Shown: positions 1-5,989, counted from the stretch's first letter. The stretch: DNA of 10,725 nucleotides from Verrucomicrobia bacterium UBA3750 (GCA_002371755.1 DFGM01000171.1:1-10725); one strand, 5' to 3'. Notes: a model not told the origin generated them from the letters alone. A program made the numbers and translations.

Positions 1-130
1 CGTTGCGCTTGTCGAAGATGTATCCTTTCATCTTCGGATTCCAGCGCTTCGTCTGATGGCCGAAGTGAAGACCGGCATCAAACATGTCCTTGAGCGTAAT
101 ACCCGTGAGGGCGGATGTAGGCATTTCCAT
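1..130 (-). CDS. rpsB: 30S ribosomal protein S2, N-terminal part (cut by window edge)
   Basis: This is the start of the small-subunit ribosomal protein S2, a structural protein of the 30S particle that is needed to load S1. Only the first 43 codons lie in the window; the gene runs off the left edge. The translation contains GLHFGHQTKRWNPKMKGYIF at about residues 20-39, the hallmark N-terminal S2 motif (family form: a/gVHFGHqt.rWNPKMkpYIF). The ATG at 130 is chosen because an AAAGGA Shine-Dalgarno site at 139-144 sits 8 nt upstream. A second ATG two codons in would be 14 nt from that site and is less likely. The gene has its own promoter and leader at 131-269, separate from the upstream lipoprotein gene. 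In many bacteria tsf (EF-Ts) follows rpsB, but that part is outside the window. Identity is near certain despite the short fragment. Confidence 0.95.
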   Translation of the reverse strand, partial: MEMPTSALTGITLKDMFDAGLHFGHQTKRWNPKMKGYIFDKRN

Positions 131-179
131 TTTGTTTTTCCTTTCTAACCGTTTCTTTTCCGATTAATCCGCTTTGTCC

Positions 180-228
180 GGGGATGGATTACCCCTGATC
201 ATTCGCTTCATCTCGCCCCACTCGGGGC
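180..228 (-). promoter_or_regulatory. Structured 5' leader of rpsB (two small hairpins)
   Basis: The transcribed leader between the promoter and rpsB can form two short GC stems on the minus strand. One is a 5-bp GCCCC/GGGGC stem with a 4-nt loop (215-228). The other is a GGGG/CCCC stem with an 8-nt loop (180-183 with 192-195). The last 50 nt before the start codon are purine- and A-rich and look unstructured. Leaders of rpsB are autoregulated by S2 in some bacteria, so a regulatory role is possible, but I recognise no described S2-leader consensus and no terminator-like U tract. Confidence 0.3.
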
Positions 229-240
229 AAAACGGTGGGT

Positions 241-269
241 ATTTTATCATTTCCCGCCCTCGCTGTCAA
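241..269 (-). promoter_or_regulatory. Near-consensus sigma70-type promoter for rpsB
   Basis: Read on the minus strand, a perfect -35 box TTGACA (264-269) is followed after exactly 17 bp by a -10 box TAAAAT (241-246, one mismatch to TATAAT). Transcription would begin near 234, giving a leader of about 100 nt before the rpsB start at 130. An AT-rich stretch with a tandem ttagattt repeat lies upstream at about 286-303. It is separated from the -35 box by GC-rich sequence, so it is not a clear UP element. A strong promoter fits a ribosomal protein gene. The boxes are seen directly; activity is inferred. Confidence 0.8.
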
Positions 270-333
270 CCGGGCAATCCGGCGCATTTAGATTTTTAGA
301 TTTGGCGTCGATTGAATTTATTTCCAACCCCCG

Positions 334-354
334 AAAGCCTCCCGCCGGGATGGC
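334..354 (-). terminator. Possible weak terminator after the lipoprotein gene
   Basis: About 30 nt downstream of the lipoprotein stop codon, the minus strand can form a 7-bp stem with one bulged A (arms 347-354 and 337-343, 3-nt loop 344-346), followed by only three U residues (334-336) and then G-rich sequence. The position is right for ending the lipoprotein transcript before the rpsB promoter. The U tract is too short for a convincing intrinsic terminator. Confidence 0.3.
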
Positions 355-383
355 ACGGTATATCGCGGCGCATGAAGAAAAGG

Positions 384-1367
384 TCATTCTGTTTCGAACT
401 CTATTTCGAGCACGTTCCCATCGACTACGCGTTCATTGTGCAGGTAGAAATGCGCCTCCGACGGAATATGCCCAGTCGTGAGAGCCACATTTTTATCCCG
501 CGCCAGGGTTTCTATGTTTTTTCTGATCCAATTGCGCGCATCCTCGAAACTGTGTGCGCCGATAGAAACCGCAATAACGCCTTTGTGCGTTCTATCGTCA
601 TACGAAAGCGACTTTACTCCGATTCGCATTACCTCTGCCCAGCCTTCTATAACGCCGTCGGACAGCGCAAACTTCGAGAAGTCTACGCGAGTATCACCCA
701 TTTTGGCACCATATGTGGCACTGTAGTCGGCTATGATTGAACGGCGCATTTCTTCGCGGATGGTGGCGAAGGATGAGATGTCGACATTCGCTTCAGGATT
801 CAGCTTGAGCCTGAAAGCGTAGGCAAACTGGTTGTCGGCGAGACGCTCGAAGTTTTCGACCGAATAAAGTGGCTTTACGGGGGATTGCGCCGCCGTTGCA
901 GATGCATTGCGCCCTGCAGCCCTGAGCTGACTGGAAGAGGGCGGAAAGACCAATTGCAAGCCCGGCGTTGCAGATGCATTGCGCCCTGCAGCCCTGAGCT
1001 GCCGGTCGTCAGGGGGGAGATTGGGATTTGCATGCCGGGCAAGGAGTCTTGGCGGTGCGTCAGTCCGGATCAATGCTTTGAACGATTTCAGGTACACCCA
1101 TTCCTTGCGGCCCTCCCAGACGAAATAGCCGCCGGAAGAGCCAATCTGTATCGCGGCAGGTTCGCCCCAGTCGCGGCATGCGCGATCGAGCACGGCCTGG
1201 CGTCTGCGGCACTCGTCCAGATACAGGCGATATTGCGTATCGTTTGGCGTAACCACGCCTCTTCTGCCGTATGTGGGCGGAGCGAAAATGCATCCGCCAG
1301 AGAAGAAAACAGCTGCAAGAACAAAGCCGACAAGCGTCCGCGGCGCGGTCATGCAGGGCAATTTCAT
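384..1367 (-). CDS. Putative lipoprotein of unknown function (327 aa) with internal repeat
   Basis: I do not recognise a family. The ATG at 1367 is preferred over one 15 codons upstream (1412) because an AGAGGA site lies 7 nt before it and because the 1412 codon coincides with the predicted transcription start. From this start the protein opens with a basic residue, a hydrophobic segment (about residues 11-22) and FSGGC, a somewhat atypical lipobox. Lipidation at Cys26 and export are therefore likely. Three parts follow: residues about 35-110 with YRLYLDECRRR and a GYFVWEGRKEWVYLKSF stretch; a Ser/Ala/Pro-rich linker (about 112-165) holding two identical QLRAAGRNASAT copies (123-134 and 147-158); and a C-terminal domain (about 170-327) with the mixed hydrophobic/charged pattern of a folded alpha/beta domain. 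No catalytic motif or further membrane segment is visible. It has its own promoter and is probably monocistronic. Coding status is supported by start signals and length; function is unknown. Confidence 0.75.
   Translation of the reverse strand: MKLPCMTAPRTLVGFVLAAVFFSGGCIFAPPTYGRRGVVTPNDTQYRLYLDECRRRQAVLDRACRDWGEPAAIQIGSSGGYFVWEGRKEWVYLKSFKALIRTDAPPRLLARHANPNLPPDDRQLRAAGRNASATPGLQLVFPPSSSQLRAAGRNASATAAQSPVKPLYSVENFERLADNQFAYAFRLKLNPEANVDISSFATIREEMRRSIIADYSATYGAKMGDTRVDFSKFALSDGVIEGWAEVMRIGVKSLSYDDRTHKGVIAVSIGAHSFEDARNWIRKNIETLARDKNVALTTGHIPSEAHFYLHNERVVDGNVLEIEFETE
894..929 (-). repeat. 36-nt direct repeat, copy 1 (inside the lipoprotein gene)
   Basis: This 36-nt segment is identical to 966-1001. 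It is exactly 12 codons and in the reading frame, encoding QLRAAGRNASAT. The two copies start 72 nt apart, so a 36-nt non-repeated segment lies between them. Confidence 0.9.
966..1001 (-). repeat. 36-nt direct repeat, copy 2 (inside the lipoprotein gene)
   Basis: Perfect copy of 894-929 encoding the same 12 residues. This copy is bordered by a 5-nt inverted pair, ccggc (962-966) and gccgg (1001-1005). Inside it, tgcag (969-973) and ctgca (986-990) form a second inverted pair around an atgcat palindrome. The fold resembles small palindromic elements that insert in frame into genes, but that link is inference. Confidence 0.9.
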
Positions 1368-1374
1368 CGTATAT

Positions 1375-1380
1375 TCCTCT
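1375..1380 (-). promoter_or_regulatory. Ribosome binding site deciding the lipoprotein start
   Basis: AGAGGA on the minus strand, 7 nt upstream of the ATG at 1367. It selects this codon over the in-frame upstream ATG at 1412, which sits at the predicted transcription start and so has no leader. Confidence 0.7.
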
Positions 1381-1417
1381 CGTATATGTTGGCGTTGGAT
1401 GTTGTAGAACAAAACGA

Positions 1418-1446
1418 ATTATATCATTTTCCGCCGTTTCCTGCAA
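1418..1446 (-). promoter_or_regulatory. Extended -10 sigma70-type promoter for the lipoprotein gene
   Basis: On the minus strand a perfect TATAAT (1418-1423) is preceded by TGA (1424-1426), giving the TGnTATAAT extended -10 form. A weak -35 hexamer TTGCAG (1441-1446) lies 17 bp upstream. Start of transcription is expected near 1411, about 44 nt before the lipoprotein ATG. The strong extended -10 can compensate for the poor -35 box. Confidence 0.75.
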
Positions 1447-1458
1447 CTGCGGCAACGC

Positions 1459-1480
1459 GGCGGCGAGGGGTCTCGCCGCC
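1459..1480. repeat. GC-rich hairpin, 9-bp perfect stem
   Basis: The arms ggcggcgag (1459-1467) and ctcgccgcc (1472-1480) are perfectly complementary with a 4-nt loop. It lies between the trpF stop and the lipoprotein promoter. No U tract follows on the minus strand, so it is not a standard intrinsic terminator. It shares the 14-nt unit gcggcggcgagggg (1457-1470) with the hairpin at 1511-1531. It could be a REP-like dispersed repeat or a 3'-end stabiliser of the operon mRNA. Confidence 0.65.
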
Positions 1481-1510
1481 CTACCGTCGGGGCATTCGGG
1501 ATATTGCGGC

Positions 1511-1531
1511 GGCGAGGGGATATGCCTCGCC
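1511..1531. repeat. GC-rich hairpin, 7-bp perfect stem, related to 1459-1480
   Basis: The arms ggcgagg (1511-1517) and cctcgcc (1525-1531) flank a 7-nt loop. The element starts just 5 nt past the trpF stop codon on the minus strand. The 14-nt unit it shares with the neighbouring hairpin (1506-1519 versus 1457-1470, 49 nt apart) shows the two are copies of one element type. It could slow RNA polymerase or exonucleases at the operon end, but lacks a U tract. Confidence 0.6.
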
Positions 1532-1536
1532 ACGCG

Positions 1537-2142
1537 TCATGCCACGCGGCTTCCATTGCGAAACGCCGTGATGAAAGCGTCGAGCAGCGAGGTGGATTTG
1601 ATGCCCGGAGCCGATTCGAGCGAACTTGAAACGTCAATCGCATCGGCTCCGGAGCGGATGGCGTCGGCGATGTTAGAAGAGGAAATGCTTCCCGCGAGAA
1701 CGACGCGGCGGCCTTCCGCTTTGAGAGGTGCGACAAGTGTCCATTCGGCCAAGCCGCTCGTGTTGCCGCACCTGCCGTCGAGAAGAACGGCATCTTCGCA
1801 ATCCGGCTTCCCGTTCCAAAGCCGCCACACCTCATAGCCTTCCGTCTTGAGCGCCATCACATCGCCATCGGAATAATCCCCGTGCAATTGTATGACATCG
1901 AGCCGGACTGAAGATGCTATGCGCAGTATCTCGCGAGCGCTCTGCGTGGTGAATACGCCGACAAGGCGCGGCACGCGTCCCACCCGCCCGCGGACTTTGC
2001 CGGCAATCAGGTTCGCTCTTTCCGCCGTGACGCATCGCGGCGAGTTCGCGGCAAAGACGAAACCGAGATAGTCCGCACCTTGTTCCGCGGCATAGACCGC
2101 AAAGCCGGCATCGGTTATTCCGCAAACCTTCAGACCAGGCAT
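1537..2142 (-). CDS. trpF: Phosphoribosylanthranilate isomerase
   Basis: TrpF catalyses the third tryptophan step, the Amadori rearrangement of N-(5-phosphoribosyl)anthranilate to CdRP, in the cytoplasm. The 201-aa protein has the usual length for a single-domain TIM barrel. KVCGIT carries the general-base Cys7; FAANSPRCVTAE, VGVF and QLHGDY are standard; LLDG supplies the general-acid Asp122; and IDVSSSLESAPGIKS is the phosphate-binding end. Some usually conserved glycines differ: the GGTG/GGSG loop after the catalytic Asp reads GNTS (127-129 region), and LAGG reads LAGS (149-152). The ATG at 2142 is chosen because the CGIT motif begins just after it and no upstream extension resembles TrpF. 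It overlaps the end of trpA by 13 bp, with AAGG 5 nt upstream, so translation is probably coupled. It is the last gene of the operon, an order (C-B-A-F) that differs from the common C-F-B-A. Confidence 0.93.
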   Translation of the reverse strand: MPGLKVCGITDAGFAVYAAEQGADYLGFVFAANSPRCVTAERANLIAGKVRGRVGRVPRLVGVFTTQSAREILRIASSVRLDVIQLHGDYSDGDVMALKTEGYEVWRLWNGKPDCEDAVLLDGRCGNTSGLAEWTLVAPLKAEGRRVVLAGSISSSNIADAIRSGADAIDVSSSLESAPGIKSTSLLDAFITAFRNGSRVA

Positions 2143-2882
2143 GGCGGCCTTCCTTCGGCGAGACATTTGACGAGAGCCGTGCCAACGACAAAGCCGTCGG
2201 CGTGGCGCGAAACCTCTTCGGCGTGCGCACGCGTAGAGATGCCGAACCCGGCCGCAACCGGCAACCTCGCAACGGAACGGAGAGCATCCAGGCGCGACGC
2301 AAGATCCGCCGGAAGCTCCGTTCTCGTCCCCGTCGTGCCCTTGACGGTGATGACGTAAAGAAACGAGTTTTCGAGGCCCGCCTCGCAATCTTTTATCCGC
2401 TCGACAGGCGTATTGGGGGCGACAAGCGGAATGTACGAAACGCCGTGCGGCCTTAGGACGTCGAGAAGTTCGCCGCGTTCTTCAAGCGGCAGATCGACGG
2501 ATAGGACGGCATCGATGCCTGATGCTGCCGCCGCTTCCGCGAATGCTTTGAGACCCATCGAGAAAAGAGGGTTGTAGTACGAGAAGAGGACGAAGGCCGT
2601 CTCGGGATGCTTTGTCCGCAATCTTTTCGCGGCGGCGAGAACGTCGTTCAGCGTCGTGCCATTCTTCAGCGCCTCGTAGGCGGCGGAACGGATTACGCCG
2701 CCGTCGGCGAAAGGATCCGAGAACGGAACGCCCAGCTCGATTATGTCTGCACCCTGCGCAATCATGTCATCAACCGCGCGCTCGCTTTCTTCAAGAGACG
2801 GGAATCCCATTGTGAAGTAGGCGACGAACGCGCCGCGGTTTTCCGCTTTCGCTTTTGCGAATGCGTCAGTTATTCTTTGCAT
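2130..2882 (-). CDS. trpA: Tryptophan synthase alpha subunit
   Basis: TrpA cleaves indole-3-glycerol phosphate to indole and glyceraldehyde-3-phosphate and channels indole to TrpB in the alpha2beta2 complex. Catalytic Glu49 (in IIELGVPFSD) and Asp60 (in DPFADGG) sit at the same numbers as in the enterobacterial enzyme. IPLVAPNTPVERI, GTTGTRTE, AAGFGIS and ADGFVVGTALV are standard TIM-barrel and phosphate-site motifs. At 250 aa it is about 20 residues shorter than typical TrpA. It ends shortly after the VGTALVK strand, so the last C-terminal helix appears to be missing. The start at 2882 overlaps the trpB 3' end by 17 bp and is supported by a strong AAGGAG site at 2891-2896, 8 nt upstream. Its own end overlaps trpF by 13 bp. 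Confidence 0.96.
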   Translation of the reverse strand: MQRITDAFAKAKAENRGAFVAYFTMGFPSLEESERAVDDMIAQGADIIELGVPFSDPFADGGVIRSAAYEALKNGTTLNDVLAAAKRLRTKHPETAFVLFSYYNPLFSMGLKAFAEAAAASGIDAVLSVDLPLEERGELLDVLRPHGVSYIPLVAPNTPVERIKDCEAGLENSFLYVITVKGTTGTRTELPADLASRLDALRSVARLPVAAGFGISTRAHAEEVSRHADGFVVGTALVKCLAEGRPPCLV

Positions 2883-4044
2883 CTCTATATCTCCTTACAT
2901 TTTCCAGGTCCTTGTCGCCACGGCCGGAAAGGTTGACGAGCAGTAGCTTGTCCTTCCCGAGTTTTGGCGCGCGCTTGATTGCTTCGGCGAGTGCGTGGCT
3001 TGATTCCAATGCGGGTATGATGCCCTCAAACCTGCATAGCGCGTCGAAGGCGGCCAAGGCCTCGTCGTCGGTGATGACGGAATATTCGGCGCGGCCGGTG
3101 TCGTGCAGGTAGCAGTGTTCGGGACCCACACCGGGATAGTCAAGCCCTGCCGAAACGGAATAGGTATCGAGTATATTGCCGTCGGGCGTCTGCAGAAGCA
3201 TGGTTTTGGAGCCGTGCAGAACGCCGAGCCGGCCGCCGTTTATGGAGGCGGCATGTTCGCCGCTTGCGAGCCCCTTTCCCCCGGCCTCCACGCCGACAAG
3301 TTTCACGCCCGGGTCGTCGATGAACCCGGCGAAGAGCCCCATTGCGTTTGAACCTCCGCCCACGCATGCTATCGCCTCGTCGGGGAGGCGACCATACTTT
3401 TCGAGACATTGTCTGCGTGCCTCTTTGCCGATGACGCTCTGGAAGTCGCGCACCATTTCCGGATAAGGCGCGGGACCCGCCACCGTGCCGATTACGTAGA
3501 ACGTATCGTCGCAGTTGGCGACCCAATCGCGGAGCGCCTCGTTCATCGCATCTTTGAGAGTCGCGCTTCCTTCGGTCACGGAATGGACTCTCGCACCGAG
3601 CATCTTCATGCGCTCGACGTTCGGAGCCTGCCGTTCCACATCGATGGCGCCCATATACACCTCGCAGGGCATCCCGAAAAGCGCCGCGACAGTGGCGGTG
3701 GCGACTCCGTGCATTCCCGCGCCCGTTTCGGCTATGAGGCGCTTCTTGCCCATGCGCTTTGCGAGCAGCGCCTGGCCGATGGTGTTGTTCACCTTGTGCG
3801 CACCGGTATGGTTGAGGTCTTCCCGCTTGAGGAGGATTTGCGCTCCTCCAAGATGGCCGGAAAGGCGCTTTGCATGTGTGATTGGGCTTTCCCGCCCGAC
3901 ATAGTCGCGCAGGATGTCTTCGAACTCCCGCGCAAACGCAGGGTCGGCTTTTGCCGCTTCGTAGGCGGCTTCCAGTTCTTTGAGCGGCGCCATGAGCGTT
4001 TCCGCCACATATTGTCCGCCGTATATTCCGTAGTGGGTTTTCAT
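2866..4044 (-). CDS. trpB: Tryptophan synthase beta subunit
   Basis: TrpB is the PLP enzyme that condenses indole with serine to make tryptophan. The 392-aa length is normal for the TrpB1 type that partners TrpA. Visible motifs: YGGQYVAETL near the N-terminus, LNHTGAHKVNN with PLP Lys84, AETGAGMHG with catalytic Glu106, GGGSNA (229-234) binding the PLP phosphate, LDYPGVGPEH, and LSGRGDKD with Ser373 near the pyridine nitrogen. The loop usually written GPHPYP reads GPAPYP here (about 190-195), a small deviation of unknown effect. The ATG at 4044 overlaps the trpC stop as ATGA. No good Shine-Dalgarno site precedes it, so it probably relies on coupling to trpC translation. A longer frame up to 4164 adds only low-complexity arginine-rich residues antithetical to the family and is rejected. 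Confidence 0.97.
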   Translation of the reverse strand: MKTHYGIYGGQYVAETLMAPLKELEAAYEAAKADPAFAREFEDILRDYVGRESPITHAKRLSGHLGGAQILLKREDLNHTGAHKVNNTIGQALLAKRMGKKRLIAETGAGMHGVATATVAALFGMPCEVYMGAIDVERQAPNVERMKMLGARVHSVTEGSATLKDAMNEALRDWVANCDDTFYVIGTVAGPAPYPEMVRDFQSVIGKEARRQCLEKYGRLPDEAIACVGGGSNAMGLFAGFIDDPGVKLVGVEAGGKGLASGEHAASINGGRLGVLHGSKTMLLQTPDGNILDTYSVSAGLDYPGVGPEHCYLHDTGRAEYSVITDDEALAAFDALCRFEGIIPALESSHALAEAIKRAPKLGKDKLLLVNLSGRGDKDLENVRRYRDAKNN

Positions 4045-4844
4045 GGTAGAGGCAGTGTTTGGTGGTTGGAGGCAAGTTCTTTGAGTTTGTCGCCGGGCGA
4101 AGGGGCGCGCATGAGCGCGGTGCCAACGAGGAAACCGTCGGCGCCGGCTTCTCTTGCGCGGCAAATCGCTTCATGCGTATGCATACCCGATTCGGCGATT
4201 CTCACGCGACCGGCGGGGATTTTCGCGACGAGCGATTCGAGAAGCGAAACGTCAGTCGAGAAGTTTCTGAGGTTGCGGCAGTTTACGCCGATCATCCTCG
4301 CTTCGGCATGGACGGCTCGGGCGATTTCATTTTCGTCGTGCGTTTCGACAAGTGCGGCAAGGCCGAGTTCGCGTGCGAACGCCAGCAGGTCTGAAAGAGT
4401 TGCGTCGTCCAAGACGGCCGCGATAAGCAGCACCGCATCCGCGCCGGCCGCGCGTGCGGCCGCGACTTGATAGCGTGTCGAGAGAAAGTCCTTATATAGG
4501 AGCGGCAGCCCTACTTCGCCGCGAACGGCACTAAGGTAGTCTTCGTTTCCGAGAAAGCGATGCGGCTCGCAGAGCACCGACAGTGCGGCCGCGCCCGCCG
4601 CTTCGAGTTCCTTCGCAAGTTCCAGCGGGCGGAAGTCTTCGCGGATCATCCCTTCGGAAGGCGATGCGCGCTTCAATTCGGCGATGACGCGCGGCGTGCC
4701 GGAATCGCGGAATGCGCCGATGAAGTCGCGCGGTGCAGGCGCGGCGGCAGCACGGCGCACCATCTCGCCGAAAGGGATTTCCTTCTCGCGGATGGCGGCA
4801 TCCAGTCGCCTGGCCCGCGTCAGCTCTTCAAGAATATCTTCCAT
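4041..4844 (-). CDS. trpC: Indole-3-glycerol phosphate synthase
   Basis: TrpC closes the indole ring, converting CdRP to indole-3-glycerol phosphate with loss of CO2 and water. The 267-aa protein is a single-domain IGPS of usual length, with no TrpF fusion. Residues matching the known active site are Glu56 and Lys58 in IAELKRASPSEG, Lys118 in LLYKDFL, Glu167 in LVETHDENE, Asn188 in IGVNCRNL and Ser219 in IAESGM. All six are present. The start at 4844 lies 10 nt after the pheA stop, with a modest GAGG site at 4853-4856. The end shares ATGA with trpB. The physical link to pheA on one side and trpB on the other confirms a single transcript. Confidence 0.96.
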   Translation of the reverse strand: MEDILEELTRARRLDAAIREKEIPFGEMVRRAAAAPAPRDFIGAFRDSGTPRVIAELKRASPSEGMIREDFRPLELAKELEAAGAAALSVLCEPHRFLGNEDYLSAVRGEVGLPLLYKDFLSTRYQVAAARAAGADAVLLIAAVLDDATLSDLLAFARELGLAALVETHDENEIARAVHAEARMIGVNCRNLRNFSTDVSLLESLVAKIPAGRVRIAESGMHTHEAICRAREAGADGFLVGTALMRAPSPGDKLKELASNHQTLPLP

Positions 4845-4854
4845 TCAGAATGCC

Positions 4855-5979
4855 TCATGCGTATGCACCGAGAAAGGTTAAGCCCTCGATTTCCGGATCG
4901 GACGAAAGTTCGGAAAGAAGCGCGAGCACATCCGGATTCATCGGAGAGGACTCGAACTCGAACGTGAAACGGAACTCGAAGTCCATTCCAGGTATCGGGC
5001 GGGATTCGAGTTTTGTCAGGTTCACCCCGGCCGCCGCGAACTTCGCGATTATGCCGCTCAACGCTCCCGGACGGTGAGGCAGGCTCAGCATGATGCTGAA
5101 CCTATCCGCGTCGGGCGTGATTTCCATTTCGCGCGAGATGCAGATGAAGCGCGTGTAGTTGAACGCGGCATCCGCAATCCGTTCTGCGAGCACGTCCAAT
5201 CCGTACAGGCCGGCGCATCTGCGCGATGCTATCACGGCGCGAGTCGCCGGAGCGTCTTTCGCAAGTTCTCTTGCGGCGACAGCCGTGTTCGATTCGGGTA
5301 TGGCGCGTATCGCCGGGTGGTTTTTGAGGAACGCGCCGCATTGGGCGAGCGCGTGGGGATGGCTTGCGATTTCACGTATGTCCGCGAGCTTGGCGCCGCG
5401 TTTGCCGAGTAGGACGTGGTCTACTTTCACATTGACCGAGCGCACTATGTGGAAGCGATGCCTGACCATCAGGTCGTACACTTGCGCCACTGAACCTGCT
5501 GCGGTATTCTCTATCGGAAGAATCCCGTACGGACACAATCCTTTTTCGACCGCCTCGAATACGCTTTCGAATCCCGCAAAATACAGTATCGTAGGAACAG
5601 GGAACATCAGCGATGCCGCCTGCTGCGCATAGGAGCCTTCCGCCCCGGGGCACGCGACCACCGCGCGGTCGGGGAAAGGCTTGTGCGCGAACGCGGTGCG
5701 GCAAATCGACGCGACGATCGGAGATTCTCCCGCCGCGGCCGCGCGCCTTCTGGCATTCGCCAGACCGAAAATCGTGTTGAACAACACACAGGTATCCCGC
5801 AGCATTTTCGGGTCTGCCGCCGCCGTGACGCGCGCAAGCGTCGCGCGTTCTCTGGCAGGCGCATCGATCCTATCCTGGATGTCCGGGGCTCCTTCGCCTG
5901 CAAGCTCCATCCTTCGCTGGAAGAGCCGGGCGATTTCGTCGTCTATGGCATCCGTCTCATTGAGAGTTTCCGTCTTCAT
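4855..5979 (-). CDS. pheA: Prephenate dehydratase (P-protein type) with a divergent chorismate mutase-like N-domain
   Basis: PheA converts prephenate to phenylpyruvate, the committed phenylalanine step. The 374-aa product has three parts. Residues about 1-80 resemble an AroQ chorismate mutase helix bundle. Residues about 106-282 are the dehydratase domain, with CPGAEGSYAQQA, GILPIENTAAGSV, SHPHALAQC and the catalytic NYTRF (Thr276-Arg277-Phe278). Residues about 294-374 form an ACT domain with the phenylalanine-binding GALS (305-308) and ESRP (325-328) motifs, so feedback inhibition by phenylalanine is expected. In the mutase part, by manual alignment to E. coli PheA, Arg28 and Arg51-Glu52 are kept (Arg23, Arg43-Glu44), but Arg11, Lys39, Ser84 and Gln88 positions are Leu6, no lysine, Ala74 and Arg78. 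Mutase activity is therefore doubtful. The ATG at 5979 has AAAGGA upstream (5984-5989). A TTG at 6018 would add 13 charged residues without family support. Confidence 0.93.
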   Translation of the reverse strand: MKTETLNETDAIDDEIARLFQRRMELAGEGAPDIQDRIDAPARERATLARVTAAADPKMLRDTCVLFNTIFGLANARRRAAAAGESPIVASICRTAFAHKPFPDRAVVACPGAEGSYAQQAASLMFPVPTILYFAGFESVFEAVEKGLCPYGILPIENTAAGSVAQVYDLMVRHRFHIVRSVNVKVDHVLLGKRGAKLADIREIASHPHALAQCGAFLKNHPAIRAIPESNTAVAARELAKDAPATRAVIASRRCAGLYGLDVLAERIADAAFNYTRFICISREMEITPDADRFSIMLSLPHRPGALSGIIAKFAAAGVNLTKLESRPIPGMDFEFRFTFEFESSPMNPDVLALLSELSSDPEIEGLTFLGAYA

Positions 5980-5983
5980 GTTT

Positions 5984-5989
5984 TCCTTT
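5984..5989 (-). promoter_or_regulatory. Ribosome binding site supporting the pheA ATG start
   Basis: AAAGGA on the minus strand, 4 nt before the ATG at 5979. The spacing is tight, but it favours this ATG over the upstream in-frame TTG at 6018. The 42-nt gap to the preceding gene holds no clear promoter. Confidence 0.55.

Larger units (their letters stand above)
131..383 (-). other. 253-bp spacer between the lipoprotein gene and rpsB
   Basis: No convincing gene is present in either direction. The spacer holds the possible weak terminator (334-354), an AT-rich stretch with a tandem ttagattt repeat (287-303), the rpsB promoter (241-269), the structured leader (180-228) and the rpsB Shine-Dalgarno site (139-144). 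Confidence 0.7.

Noticed and set aside
312..740. Plus-strand open frame of 142 codons near the left side
   Set aside because: Most of it is antisense to the 3' end of the lipoprotein gene, with no clear ribosome site or recognisable protein features.
894..1001. Two 36-nt repeats with a 36-nt spacer, resembling a minimal CRISPR unit
   Set aside because: There are only two copies, they lie in frame inside a coding sequence with matching codons, and no cas gene or leader is nearby.
1459..1531. Intrinsic terminator of the trp operon
   Set aside because: The stems are strong, but neither is followed by a U tract on the minus strand.
2130..2190. Frameshift truncating trpA
   Set aside because: No other frame continues a TrpA-like C-terminus. 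The downstream sequence is the trpF start.
4045..4164. N-terminal extension of TrpB
   Set aside because: It is an arginine-rich shadow of trpC with no TrpB similarity. The ATG at 4044 gives a normal TrpB length and an ATGA overlap.
3409..4470. Long plus-strand open frame (353 codons) opposite trpB/trpC
   Set aside because: It is antisense to two certain genes, has no family motif, and arises from GC-rich codon bias. The same applies to plus-strand frames at 5683-6579, 6955-7950 and 8067-8981.
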